DNA of 64,000 bases from Saprospiraceae bacterium (GTDB lineage Bacteria; Bacteroidota; Bacteroidia; Chitinophagales; Saprospiraceae). Where the stretch lies: contig JADJGA010000011.1 of the NCBI GenBank assembly GCA_016708265.1, forward strand, positions 372,001-436,000. The letters run 5' to 3'. How positions within the stretch are numbered: the first letter of the stretch is position 1; every line of letters starts with the position of its first letter. Shown one piece after another: positions 9,081 to 17,753 of this stretch. The notes beneath the pieces are model-generated. The model made no database searches, was not told the DNA's origin, and worked only from the letters and a program-made list of their open reading frames with translations. The translations under genes were made by a program, and so were the position numbers.

Positions 9081-9663
9081 AGATTTTACCGAAAGGCAAA
9101 TAGCAATAATGGAAGCAGCTACGCTTCGTATTGATAAATTCGGAATACAAGAATTAACAATAAAAAATTTAGCTTCTGACCTGAGTTTATCTGAAGCTGC
9201 ATTATATCGCCATTTTAAAAGTAAAAATGAAATATTGCTTGGTTTACTTACTTATTTTATTTTAGAAATGAACGAGCGAATTGCTGTAATATTAGCTGAT
9301 GAAGAAAAACAACCTTCTGAACTTTTGAAAAAAGTATTTGTGTCGCAATTGAACACATTTGTTCAAAAACCTGCCATAGTTAGCGTGATTTTTTCCGAAG
9401 GAATATTTCAATTTAATAAAGAACTAAGCGACAAGGTTTCAAAAATGATGGTTCTAATGCAAAAAAACATTAACGCACTTATTGTAAGAGGACAAAAAGA
9501 TGGTGTTTATGGAAAGTTATTGGGGGCTGACTCGATTACAACAATTATTATGGGCAGTATGCGAATGGTTGTTTTAAAATGGAAGCTTTCGGGTAATAAA
9601 TCCAATTTAGTAAATGATGGAAAAAATGTATTAAACGGACTTTTAAAAATGTTAGAAAAATGA
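9070..9663 (+). CDS. TetR/AcrR family transcriptional regulator
   Basis: A 197-residue one-component regulator. The N-terminal helix-turn-helix (about 10-55) shows LTIKNLASDLSLSEAALYRH and FKSKNEIL, the standard TetR recognition region, followed by an all-helical ligand domain. As the second gene of the efflux operon (11-bp overlap upstream, 4-bp ATGA overlap downstream) it is probably an autoregulated local repressor of the pump. The ligand is unknown. Confidence 0.9.
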   Translation: MKNKDFTERQIAIMEAATLRIDKFGIQELTIKNLASDLSLSEAALYRHFKSKNEILLGLLTYFILEMNERIAVILADEEKQPSELLKKVFVSQLNTFVQKPAIVSVIFSEGIFQFNKELSDKVSKMMVLMQKNINALIVRGQKDGVYGKLLGADSITTIIMGSMRMVVLKWKLSGNKSNLVNDGKNVLNGLLKMLEK

Positions 9664-10049
9664 AAAAATATCTCCCTTACTTATTAGCAGCAATCTTAAC
9701 CGTATTTGGTTTGCTTACATTGTTTCTTAGCACATCCGTGATATTCGATTTGTTTGGTATTAGAGCCAAAGAGGGCAATTATGTTCTTTTTGTGGTTTGG
9801 TCAAATTTTATCAGTAGCATCCTTTATCTTTTTGCAGCTTATGGGTTTTTTAAAAACAAAAAATGGACGGCTACACTCTTAGGAATTTCAACACTCATAC
9901 TGATAGCAGCTTTTATCGGTCTTAAAATTCACGCAAGTTCAGGTGGTATTTATGAAGCAAAAACCATTGGTGCAATGATTTTTAGAATTTCCGTGACCCT
10001 TGTATTTACAATCATTGCATATTTCACAATAAAAAAAAAGAAATTATGA
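9660..10049 (+). CDS. small four-helix membrane protein
   Basis: A 129-residue protein with four predicted helices (about 5-27, 43-62, 70-88, 98-122) and a lysine-rich cytoplasmic tail. I do not recognise the family. It overlaps the TetR gene upstream and the lipoprotein gene downstream by 4 bp each, so it belongs to the same translationally coupled cassette. Confidence 0.75.
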   Translation: MKKYLPYLLAAILTVFGLLTLFLSTSVIFDLFGIRAKEGNYVLFVVWSNFISSILYLFAAYGFFKNKKWTATLLGISTLILIAAFIGLKIHASSGGIYEAKTIGAMIFRISVTLVFTIIAYFTIKKKKL

Positions 10050-10507
10050 AGAAGATAACAATTTTAATTCCAGTAATCAGTTTGTTCCTTTTCAGTTGTG
10101 GCAATACTTCTAACGAAAAATCAAAAGAGCAAACCGAAACCGTTACTCAGAAAGAACATCAGCACAACGCTGAAATACAAACCATCGAACTTAACAGTGG
10201 AAAAAAATGGAAAGTTGATGCCAATATGATAACTCATATTCGCAATATGGAAAAAGACATTATTTCCTTTGCTAAGGTTACGCAAAAAGATTACAAATCA
10301 TTATCTGAAAAATTACAATCCAATATTGATTTACTTACTTCTAATTGCACAATGAAAGGCAAAGCACACGATGAACTGCACAAGTGGCTATTGCCCTACA
10401 TTGATTTGGTAAAAGAACTTTCAGAAGCTAAAGACGAAGCCGACGCATCAGAGCAATTTGAAAACATTCAAATTTCATTCACAACATTTAATCAATATTT
10501 CCAATGA
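10046..10507 (+). CDS. His-rich lipoprotein, possible metal-binding protein
   Basis: A 153-residue lipoprotein. The signal peptide ends in LFSC (Cys18), followed by a Ser/Gln/Glu-rich linker with EHQHN, then a helical domain with C-T-M-K-G-K-A-H-D-E-L-H-K-W. The clustered Cys, Met and His residues are plausible soft-metal ligands. I recall similar small lipoproteins next to heavy-metal systems in Bacteroidota, but no characterised homologue. It is coupled by 4-bp overlaps to both neighbours. A metal role for the operon is inference. Confidence 0.75.
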   Translation: MKKITILIPVISLFLFSCGNTSNEKSKEQTETVTQKEHQHNAEIQTIELNSGKKWKVDANMITHIRNMEKDIISFAKVTQKDYKSLSEKLQSNIDLLTSNCTMKGKAHDELHKWLLPYIDLVKELSEAKDEADASEQFENIQISFTTFNQYFQ

Positions 10508-10791
10508 ACATAAAAGACTTACACACACAAGAAAACCCAGTTTCTGCAACCTATCTTTTTAAAAGTGTACTGGGCAATGCATCTGCCATACAAATTTTGC
10601 AAGGCGGAAAATTAAAGGAACATTTCACCAAAACACCAGCACTTTTGATTTGTTTGGAAGGGGAAGTGATTTTTGAAAACGAAAAAGGTATTAAAGAAAC
10701 ACTAATGTCGGGTGATTATGTAAACATTGAACCAATGGTAAAGCATTGGGTTGAAGGAACAATTAAAAGTCAATTAATACTCATCAAGTAA
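10504..10791 (+). CDS. small cupin-fold protein
   Basis: A 95-residue single-domain cupin without a signal peptide. It shows the GGxLxEHxxxxPALLxxLxGEVxF and SGDYVNIEPMVKHWV pattern, a conserved beta barrel with possible metal ligands H34 (in KEHF) and the later His in VKHW. Small cupins of this kind are stress or sensor proteins of unknown chemistry. It overlaps the lipoprotein gene by 4 bp and precedes the TolC gene by 14 bp. Confidence 0.8.
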   Translation: MNIKDLHTQENPVSATYLFKSVLGNASAIQILQGGKLKEHFTKTPALLICLEGEVIFENEKGIKETLMSGDYVNIEPMVKHWVEGTIKSQLILIK

Positions 10792-10805
10792 AAAAAATTT
10801 GATTA

Positions 10806-12140
10806 ATGAAGTTAGTAAACATTCACAAACAGACCTTGTTACTGCTATTCTTTTTAATAAGAGTTTATACAGCTCAAGCCCAAGTCTGGACAATGCAACA
10901 GTGTATTGATACAGCACAGGTTCATAATAAAAACCTGCAAATGAGTAGAAATAATATTGCCATTGGTGAGCAAAAAGCAAAGGAAGCAAAAGCTAATTTA
11001 ATTCCAAAGGTAACTGTTAATGCCGACTATAAATATTTCGCAAACCTTCCCTATCAGTTAATGCCTCTATCAACATTTAACCCGACAGCACCTGAAGGAC
11101 AGTTTAAAGAAGCCCAATTTGGTGTTCCGCACAACATCAACGCCAATTTACAGTTGTCAATGCCATTGTATAATCCGCAAGTTTACGGGGCTATTCAAAC
11201 TACTAAGATAGCCTCGGAATTGACCGAATTACAATACCAAAAAACAGAAGAGCAAATCTATTTTGAAATTTCAAATCTGTATTACAATGCTCAAATTTTA
11301 CATCATCAAATAGCTTTTATTGACAGCAACCTTATAAATGCTGAAAGGTTACTCAAAAATATACAACTGCTCAAGGAACAATTACTCGCTAAAGGAACAG
11401 ATGTAAGCAAGGTAAAATTGCAAGTATCACAATTAACCACGCAAAAAGAAAATATAAGCAGTAAATATGAGCAAGTTCTAAATGCTTTGAAATTTACAAT
11501 GAGTATTTCCATTGAACAAAATCTACAAATTGAAGCGAACATTCAATATCAAAACACAAATGAATATACACCTTCATCAACTTTAGATATTCGTATAATA
11601 AAAACTCAAAACCGATTATTGTCTAGAGAAATAAGCACCTTAAACAAAACAAGATTTTTGCCTTCGCTTAATCTTATTGGAATGTATGGAACAACTGGTT
11701 TTGGCTACGACAAGCAGCCCAACGATTTTCTAAAATTCTACCCAATTGGTTTTGCAGGTTTTCAACTCTCTTACCCCCTATTTAATGGGACGGTTACACA
11801 ACGAAAAATAAATCAGAAAAGATTTGAACTCCGAAACAGTGAACTTCAATTCAGTTTACTTACCGAACAAAATATTATGCAGATGGAAAATGCAAAACTC
11901 CAAAGAATGGTTACTAAAAAATCAGTGGAAACAACGACAGAACAAATTGAAATTGCAAAAACTATTTGCGAGCAAACTATTCTTCAGCAAAAACAAGGAA
12001 CAGCAAGTCTAACAGATGTTTTGCTTGCAGATAACGCATTACGTGAAGCACAACAAACTTACCTCACTGCGGTAATTGATTATCTAAAAGCAGATTTAGA
12101 ACTAAAAAAATTAACTGGAAATATTTCAATTAAGAATTAA
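10806..12140 (+). CDS. TolC-family outer-membrane efflux protein
   Basis: Outer-membrane channel of a tripartite pump. A signal peptide (about 1-25, ending AQAQ) is followed by two repeats of long coiled-coil helices (about 30-230 and 260-440) with TolC/OEP features such as KANLIPKV and the QGTASLTDVLLADNALREAQ region. At 444 residues it is a normal OEP length. It lies 5 bp upstream of the adaptor gene and completes the MFP-RND set. Confidence 0.93.
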   Translation: MKLVNIHKQTLLLLFFLIRVYTAQAQVWTMQQCIDTAQVHNKNLQMSRNNIAIGEQKAKEAKANLIPKVTVNADYKYFANLPYQLMPLSTFNPTAPEGQFKEAQFGVPHNINANLQLSMPLYNPQVYGAIQTTKIASELTELQYQKTEEQIYFEISNLYYNAQILHHQIAFIDSNLINAERLLKNIQLLKEQLLAKGTDVSKVKLQVSQLTTQKENISSKYEQVLNALKFTMSISIEQNLQIEANIQYQNTNEYTPSSTLDIRIIKTQNRLLSREISTLNKTRFLPSLNLIGMYGTTGFGYDKQPNDFLKFYPIGFAGFQLSYPLFNGTVTQRKINQKRFELRNSELQFSLLTEQNIMQMENAKLQRMVTKKSVETTTEQIEIAKTICEQTILQQKQGTASLTDVLLADNALREAQQTYLTAVIDYLKADLELKKLTGNISIKN

Positions 12141-12145
12141 AAACA

Positions 12146-13222
12146 ATGAAAATGAATTGGAAAAAAATAATCGGAATTATTGCAGGCATTGCAATCGTTA
12201 CACTTTTTGTTTTTAAACTGAAAAACAACAAAGAAAATACACAGAGTAAAGTTTATCAATACGATAAAGAACAAGCAATTAATGTTCAGGCAGACACTCT
12301 GCAAATTGAAAATATGAATGCTGAATTTTCTTATGCAGGAACATTTGAACCTAACAAGGAAACGAAAATAAGTGCCGAATTACAAGGAAAGATAAATGCT
12401 GTTTTAGTTGATGTTGGAAGTGTTGTAAACAAAGGACAATCATTAGTGCTATTGGATAATTCATTATTGAAACTGCAACTGCAAACTATTGAAGTGCAAA
12501 TTGAAGGCTTGGAAGCAGATGTAAATCGTTATACGATTTTAGCTAAAGCAGATGCCATACAAGGTGTCCAGTTAGAGAAAGCAGTGTTAGGCTTAAAATC
12601 TGCAAAATTGCAAAGAGCCACTTTACTTGAACAAATAAGCAAAACAAGTATTAAAGCTCCTTTTAACGGTGTAGTTACCGCAAAACTGAGTGAAGAAGGA
12701 GCATTCGCTGCACCTGGAGTTCCATTACTGCAAATAACAGACATTAAAACTTTAAAATTTACCATAAATGTCCCCGAAAATGAGTTAAGCAAATTCAAAC
12801 TAAATCACAGCTATTCTCTAATAGTAGATGCTTATTCTGATATTCTATTAACGGGAAAAGCTACAATGATAGGTAGTAAAGCAAATATGGGTAGCAGTTT
12901 TCCTATTCAGTTTATGGTAAATAATACATCTGATTTGAAAATAAAATCAGGGATGTTTGGTAAAGTGTCCTCGATAGCTATCGGGATGAAAAATGCCACC
13001 CAAGAAAAGGGTATTATTATTCCTGCATCTGCAATCGTAGGCTCTGCTGATCAATCACAAGTTTATTTGATTAAAAACGGTAAATCTATATTGCATAATA
13101 TCACTATTTCAAAAAAGATACAGAATAAAGTAGTTGTGTCAAGTGGATTAAATGAAGGTGATGTAATTGTAACCAATGGATTTATCAATCTTTTTGACAG
13201 TGCAAATGTAATTGTTAAATAA
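12146..13222 (+). CDS. RND periplasmic adaptor (membrane fusion protein)
   Basis: HlyD/AcrA-type adaptor linking the RND pump to TolC. It has an N-terminal membrane anchor (about 6-24), a barrel and lipoyl half-motif (ISAELQGKINAVLVDVG, VNKGQSLVLLD), a short alpha hairpin (about 115-165), the second lipoyl half (IKAPFNGVVTAKL) and a C-terminal membrane-proximal domain (VVVSSGLNEGDVIVTNG). It is 358 residues long. A second Met two codons in is an alternative start. Base 12966 onward contains the palindromic word ATAGCTAT followed by CGGGA, also common between genes in this phylum. Confidence 0.92.
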   Translation: MKMNWKKIIGIIAGIAIVTLFVFKLKNNKENTQSKVYQYDKEQAINVQADTLQIENMNAEFSYAGTFEPNKETKISAELQGKINAVLVDVGSVVNKGQSLVLLDNSLLKLQLQTIEVQIEGLEADVNRYTILAKADAIQGVQLEKAVLGLKSAKLQRATLLEQISKTSIKAPFNGVVTAKLSEEGAFAAPGVPLLQITDIKTLKFTINVPENELSKFKLNHSYSLIVDAYSDILLTGKATMIGSKANMGSSFPIQFMVNNTSDLKIKSGMFGKVSSIAIGMKNATQEKGIIIPASAIVGSADQSQVYLIKNGKSILHNITISKKIQNKVVVSSGLNEGDVIVTNGFINLFDSANVIVK

Positions 13223-13234
13223 AATCAGCGAAAA

Positions 13235-16200
13235 ATGAATATTACAGAAATTTCAATCAAACGCCCTTCGCTGATAATAGTTCTGTTCAGCATATTTACT
13301 TTATTAGGTTTTATAGGTTATAAAAATTTGAGTTACGAATTAATGCCTGATTTTAATCAGCCAGTAGTTGTAATTAAAACAGTTTATCCGGGTGCTGAAC
13401 CCAACGAAGTAGAAACTTCGGTTTCACGAAAAATAGAAGATGCCCTATCTAATTTGGAAGGCGTAGATTATTTGGTTACAAAGTCGTTGCCAAATGCTTC
13501 AATCATCATTGCAAATCTGAAATACGGAACGGATTTAGATAAAACAATGCAAGATGCTCAACGCTACATTGATAATATTCGCAAAGATTTACCACAGGAT
13601 ATTTTAAGTCCTGTAATGAGTAAGGTTTCGCCAAACGATTTACCGATAATGTCCATAAGTGCAACAAGTAATTTGCCAGCCACCGAGTTTTATCAAAAAA
13701 TGAAAGATGATTATCTGCCACAAATTCAACAAATAAAAGGTGTTGCAGAGATTACTATTTTAGGAGGTGAGGAAAGAGAAATTCAAGTAAAAATAAATCA
13801 GGATAATCTGAAACTTTACAAAATTTCAATGGTTCAGGTTGTTGAAGCAATTAATCGTTCGGGCTTAGATTTACCTGCTGGAAAAGTGCAAACTGAAAAA
13901 GAAAACAATTCAGTTCGTTTAACAGGAAAATTTACATCATTGGACGATATTAAAAATGTTCAAGTGGCGATGCCTGTTTTAGGAAGTCCAGTTTATGTAA
14001 AAGATGTAGCAGATGTTATTGATGGTATAAAAGAAACAACTTCTATAAGTCGTTACAATGGCAAAAACGGTATCGGTCTTTTATTGAAAAAACAAGGCGA
14101 TGCAAACGCTGTTGATGTTTCAAAATTAGTTCGTGAAAAGTTCAAATCCATTGAGCAACAAAATACAAGTGCAGGTGTAGAATTTATTATTGCAGACGAT
14201 AGCACAGACAACACCATTGCAGCAGTTAATTCCGTTGTTTTTGATTTAATATTAGCGGTGATATTGGTTTCACTGGTGATGCTTTTATTCCTAAGAAGTT
14301 TCAGAAACTCATTGATTGTAATAGTTGCCATTCCGACTTCTTTAGTTACAGCGTTTGCAGTAATGTGGCTTTTAGGCTACACTCTTAATCTAATGACCTT
14401 ACTCGCGATGTCTTTAATCATAGGCATTTTGGTGGATGATGCGGTGGTAGTATTGGAAAATATTCAAAAACATTTAGACAGGGGAAAAGATAAACGAACT
14501 GCTGCAATGGATGGTCGTATGGAAATTGGCTTTGCTGCATTGTCAATTACATTAGTTGACGTAGTGGTATTTTTACCAATTCTTTTTTTACAAGTGTTTG
14601 TTGCCGATATGCTCAAACAATTTTCAGTAGTTGTAGTAACTTCAACACTCACCAGTTTATTGGTTGGTTTTACTCTTACACCTTGGTTGGCTTCACGTAT
14701 TGGAAAGAAAGAAGATTTACAACCAACTAATTTGTTCAATCGTTTCTTGCTTTGGTTTGAGCATCAATTAGAAAATTTCACCAATTGGTATGGCAGACAA
14801 TTAGAATGGGTTTTAAGCCATAAATTAATTTTCACAGGAATTGTTTTGTTACTTTTTGTAATGACCTTAGGCATTATGAAACAAGGCATTATTGGTAAAG
14901 AATTAATTTCAACCGGTGACCAAGGAAAGTTTAGAATGGCTTTGGAGTTTGACAAATCCACTTCCATTAAACAGAACAATTTAATTGCTCAAAAGATTGA
15001 AACATACATTATTCAACAACCTGAAGTAGCAACGGTATTCAGCAACATTGGCGGGCCAAGTACAGGTATTGGAAGCTTGGGTGTTGGTTCTGCAAACAAA
15101 ACAGAATTTACTATTCAGCTAAAATCTAAAAAGGAGCTTAAAAATGTGCCGACAGAAACATTTATGAAAAAACTCAGAGAAGACTTAAAGTCAAAATTTC
15201 CGAGTATAAATTATTCAATGGCAGCCTTGGGTTTAATACCACGTTCAGCTCCAATTGAAATTACTTTAAGCGGCAGTAATTTAGATTTGGTAATGAAAAC
15301 AGGGAATGAATTAAAATCTGTGATTGAAAAAATACCGGGGTCAGATAATGTTCGCTTGTCTGTTGAGCAGGGAAGCCCTGAATACAAAATAATTCCAGAT
15401 AAAGATAAAATGCAACGATTAGGTTTAACGACTGCTTATGTTGGATTGAACCTAAGAACAGCGTTTACTGGTAATGACGATGCGACCCTAACCGAGAACG
15501 GAACAGAATATCCTGTGAGAATTTGGTTATCTGAATTTAGCCGACAAAACTTTGAGGATGTTCAACAACTTTCCATCATCAATCCTCTGGGTTTGCCAAT
15601 GGAAATTTCACAGTTTGCTACAGTTGAACAAGACAATTCCCCTTCATTATTGGAGCGAAAAGACCGTCAACCCGCTATTACACTTACCGCTGACGCATTG
15701 GGTAGACCATCAGGGACTGTGGCAGACGATGTCGTAGCTTATCTAAAAGAAAATCCATTACCAAAAGGCATACAAATGACTTGGGGTAGCGATATTAAAA
15801 GACAGAATGATAGTTTTGGAGCATTAGGTTCAGTATTGCTGATTTCGTTTTTGCTGATTTACCTGATTATGGTAGCACTTTATGACAATTTTGTTTATCC
15901 ATTTATAGTTTTATTTTCTATTCCCGTAGCAGCAATTGGGGCATTTTTCGCATTGAATTTGTCGTTAAGCAATTTGAGTTTGTTCGCCTTACTTGGTTTA
16001 ATTATGCTAATGGGGTTAGTGGTGAAAAACGCTATTCTAATTGTGGATTTTACCAATCAATTAAAAGCTGAAGGCAAATATTTCAAAGAAGCTTTAATCA
16101 TGGCAGGAAAGGGTCGTATGCGACCAATCCTAATGACAACGCTTTCAATGGTTGTTGGTATGCTTCCAATTGCAATGGCAACAGGAACGGCAGCAGAATG

Positions 16201-16327
16201 GAAAAACGGTCTTGCTTGGGTAATCATTGGTGGACTTCTTTCATCTTTAATTTTGACTGTGTTTTTAGTTCCGATGGTCTATTATTTAGTTGACACAGTG
16301 AAAGCAAAAATAAACAGAAGAAAATAG
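13235..16327 (+). CDS. RND-family proton antiporter (AcrB/HAE1-like)
   Basis: Inner-membrane pump of 1030 residues with the AcrB layout: helix 1 at about 13-30, a first periplasmic loop, helices 2-6, a middle cytoplasmic segment, helix 7 near 540, a second periplasmic loop and helices 8-12. The proton-relay pair D401-D402 sits in GILVDDAVVVLENI, and the second-half signature is GLVVKNAILIVDF. The Asp pair suggests the HAE (drug or hydrophobe) class rather than the classical heavy-metal CusA class. Last gene of the cassette. The substrate is unknown. Confidence 0.94.
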   Translation: MNITEISIKRPSLIIVLFSIFTLLGFIGYKNLSYELMPDFNQPVVVIKTVYPGAEPNEVETSVSRKIEDALSNLEGVDYLVTKSLPNASIIIANLKYGTDLDKTMQDAQRYIDNIRKDLPQDILSPVMSKVSPNDLPIMSISATSNLPATEFYQKMKDDYLPQIQQIKGVAEITILGGEEREIQVKINQDNLKLYKISMVQVVEAINRSGLDLPAGKVQTEKENNSVRLTGKFTSLDDIKNVQVAMPVLGSPVYVKDVADVIDGIKETTSISRYNGKNGIGLLLKKQGDANAVDVSKLVREKFKSIEQQNTSAGVEFIIADDSTDNTIAAVNSVVFDLILAVILVSLVMLLFLRSFRNSLIVIVAIPTSLVTAFAVMWLLGYTLNLMTLLAMSLIIGILVDDAVVVLENIQKHLDRGKDKRTAAMDGRMEIGFAALSITLVDVVVFLPILFLQVFVADMLKQFSVVVVTSTLTSLLVGFTLTPWLASRIGKKEDLQPTNLFNRFLLWFEHQLENFTNWYGRQLEWVLSHKLIFTGIVLLLFVMTLGIMKQGIIGKELISTGDQGKFRMALEFDKSTSIKQNNLIAQKIETYIIQQPEVATVFSNIGGPSTGIGSLGVGSANKTEFTIQLKSKKELKNVPTETFMKKLREDLKSKFPSINYSMAALGLIPRSAPIEITLSGSNLDLVMKTGNELKSVIEKIPGSDNVRLSVEQGSPEYKIIPDKDKMQRLGLTTAYVGLNLRTAFTGNDDATLTENGTEYPVRIWLSEFSRQNFEDVQQLSIINPLGLPMEISQFATVEQDNSPSLLERKDRQPAITLTADALGRPSGTVADDVVAYLKENPLPKGIQMTWGSDIKRQNDSFGALGSVLLISFLLIYLIMVALYDNFVYPFIVLFSIPVAAIGAFFALNLSLSNLSLFALLGLIMLMGLVVKNAILIVDFTNQLKAEGKYFKEALIMAGKGRMRPILMTTLSMVVGMLPIAMATGTAAEWKNGLAWVIIGGLLSSLILTVFLVPMVYYLVDTVKAKINRRK

Positions 16328-16357
16328 CCATCACAAAGGTATAAGCACATTTTAAAT

Positions 16358-16401
16358 TCACACAAGCCAACACACAGACCAAAAATTGCAAAAGAGCCGC
16401 A
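16358..16401. repeat. right boundary repeat of the efflux cassette
   Basis: CACAAGCCAACACACAGACC, then GCAAAAGAGCCGC, in the same orientation as the similar segment at 8503-8545. It lies about 30 bp after the RND stop codon. Confidence 0.5.
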
Positions 16402-16640
16402 AAACTATATTAGTAAGTAAAGCCAAAGCAACAGAATTAAAAAAATGGTTGGAAATTAGCGAAACTGAATAAGGAAAAAGGGCAGCAGATAAAAGCACCT
16501 TCAAGAAATTGGCGTTTCAGTGCTTCGTATGACAGTTTTTTGTTTCAAAAAACTTTATTTCTTCGTATGAAGTTTAGTGGTGAAAATATCCAACTTTTTT
16601 TAGCTGCAAAACGATTTTGCAAAGTAGATGAGGTTGAATA
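16402..16640. other. intergenic region with possible gene remnant
   Basis: Between the cassette repeat and the Nudix gene there is no intact gene. The plus strand up to a TAA at about 16472 reads AKATELKKWLEISETE, a helix-like peptide tail without a start codon, which may be the remnant of a cassette gene or chance. CTTCGTATGA occurs twice, about 40 bp apart. No terminator is evident for the RND operon. Confidence 0.35.
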
Positions 16641-17414
16641 CTACCATCCGGCATTAAAGCCCTTATTGAGGGCATCATTGTATTTTTCAATATCGAAAGA
16701 ATGAAGATAAGGTGATTTATGGGGCACACCTTTCTTTTTTTCATTTAATCGACGTAATATCTGGTAACTAATGATTTTTCGTTGAAAATTTCTCCTGTCC
16801 AGATTTTTATCAAGAATGGTTTCGTATAAATTCTGAAGTTCGGTAAGGGTAAATTTTTCAGGCAATAAATTATATCCTATAGGCTGATAGTTTAATTGTA
16901 TACGCAAGGTTTCAATAGCTTTATCAAGGATTTTCCGGTGATCCAACATAAATTCCGGTAAATCATGAATATCCCACCACATACTTTTTTCAGCAATTGT
17001 ATATGGCAGGAGGTTTACTTTTGAAAATTCCACCAGGGCATAATATCCAATTGTAACAAATCTTTGTAAAATCCAATGATCATCATTAACATTTATTCCA
17101 TCCTTTTCCAGGTCACGGATATGAAATTCTCTTTGTGATCGTTCAGGTTCGCCAAAAATATAAAATTGCCGTAGGAAAATTTCATTTAATCCGGTCCTTT
17201 CTCTCAACACCCTCATCGCTGCTGCATCTGTTGGCTCATCTTTATAAATAAATCCTCCGGGAAGTGCCCAAATATCCATATAACGGTGTTTGAGCAAAAG
17301 AACTTTCAATTGATTTTCGTGAAAACCCAGTATCACACAATCTACTGATAATGAAGGGAGAAAATCATGTTCTCCTGAACTTAATAACTGCCTGATATAT
17401 TCATTCATAGCCAT
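16641..17414 (-). CDS. NrtR-type Nudix-domain transcriptional regulator
   Basis: A 257-residue sugar-responsive regulator of the NrtR type: an N-terminal Nudix domain (about 18-160) and a C-terminal winged helix (about 175-245, with LPEKFTLTELQNLYE and RRNFQRKI). The Nudix box at 54-76 is degenerate: the Glu after R68 is V69 and the third Glu is R73, although E60 and E72 remain. Loss of catalytic residues is typical of regulators that only sense a ligand. A TTG at 17447 would add 11 residues; ATG 17414 is preferred. It is divergent from the glucan operon, whose promoter carries a palindrome. In Bacteroidota such proteins control arabinose and xylose genes, so control of glucan genes here is inference. 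Confidence 0.85.
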   Translation of the reverse strand: MAMNEYIRQLLSSGEHDFLPSLSVDCVILGFHENQLKVLLLKHRYMDIWALPGGFIYKDEPTDAAAMRVLRERTGLNEIFLRQFYIFGEPERSQREFHIRDLEKDGINVNDDHWILQRFVTIGYYALVEFSKVNLLPYTIAEKSMWWDIHDLPEFMLDHRKILDKAIETLRIQLNYQPIGYNLLPEKFTLTELQNLYETILDKNLDRRNFQRKIISYQILRRLNEKKKGVPHKSPYLHSFDIEKYNDALNKGFNAGW

Positions 17415-17468
17415 AATAAACTGCAAAACTAAATTATTTCCCTTCAACCTAAAAAAAAACCTAAAAAA

Positions 17469-17501
17469 TTTGGAAAACAGGAAATAATAAAATTAACTTT
17501 G
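17469..17501 (+). promoter_or_regulatory. promoter of the beta-glucan operon
   Basis: TTTG at 17469-17472, a 21-bp spacer, then TAACTTTG at 17494-17501 matching TAnnTTTG. This is one of the two best full matches to the Bacteroidota promoter in the window and has the same spacing as the one before mscL. It lies about 250 bp before the glycosidase-barrel ATG. Confidence 0.65.
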
Positions 17502-17519
17502 TGTCTAAATAACACAAAG
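17497..17519. promoter_or_regulatory. palindromic operator overlapping the glucan promoter
   Basis: CTTTGTGT and ACACAAAG form a perfect 8-bp inverted repeat separated by 7 bp. It overlaps the last five bases of the -7 element and the expected transcription start, the classical position for repression. The divergent Nudix-type regulator 80 bp away is the obvious candidate binder. I found no second copy in the window. Confidence 0.6.
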
Positions 17520-17753
17520 AAACTAATTCTTTCATTTTTTAAATGATTTGTATGGGTTCGGTTGTTCAAATATTTATACTTTCCGCTTTTATTACCCCTG
17601 TTTTCTTATTGTTTCAAGTCATGAAGCCCAAAATGCTTTTATCCCTTGCCTGCACTGGATTTTATGAGGATATTGAAAGCCGGAAAATGATTAATAAATC
17701 AACCATTAATTTAGCCAGGAGACAATAAGGTTTTAATATTAAAATATTCAACT
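17520..17753 (+). other. leader of the glucan operon with a doubtful 61-codon ORF
   Basis: About 235 nt lie between the promoter and the first large gene. A 61-codon ORF (17543-17728) with one hydrophobic stretch fits here, but it has no recognisable domain and could be chance. No riboswitch fold was recognised. Confidence 0.3.

Noticed and set aside
8503..16401. Integron attC sites or a transposon with known ends
   Set aside because: The flanking repeats are in direct orientation and imperfect, no integrase or transposase is present, and no attC secondary structure was recognised.
17543..17728. 61-codon ORF in the leader of the glucan operon
   Set aside because: No recognisable domain and no supporting start signal; a leader peptide cannot be excluded, so it is only mentioned in the leader entry.
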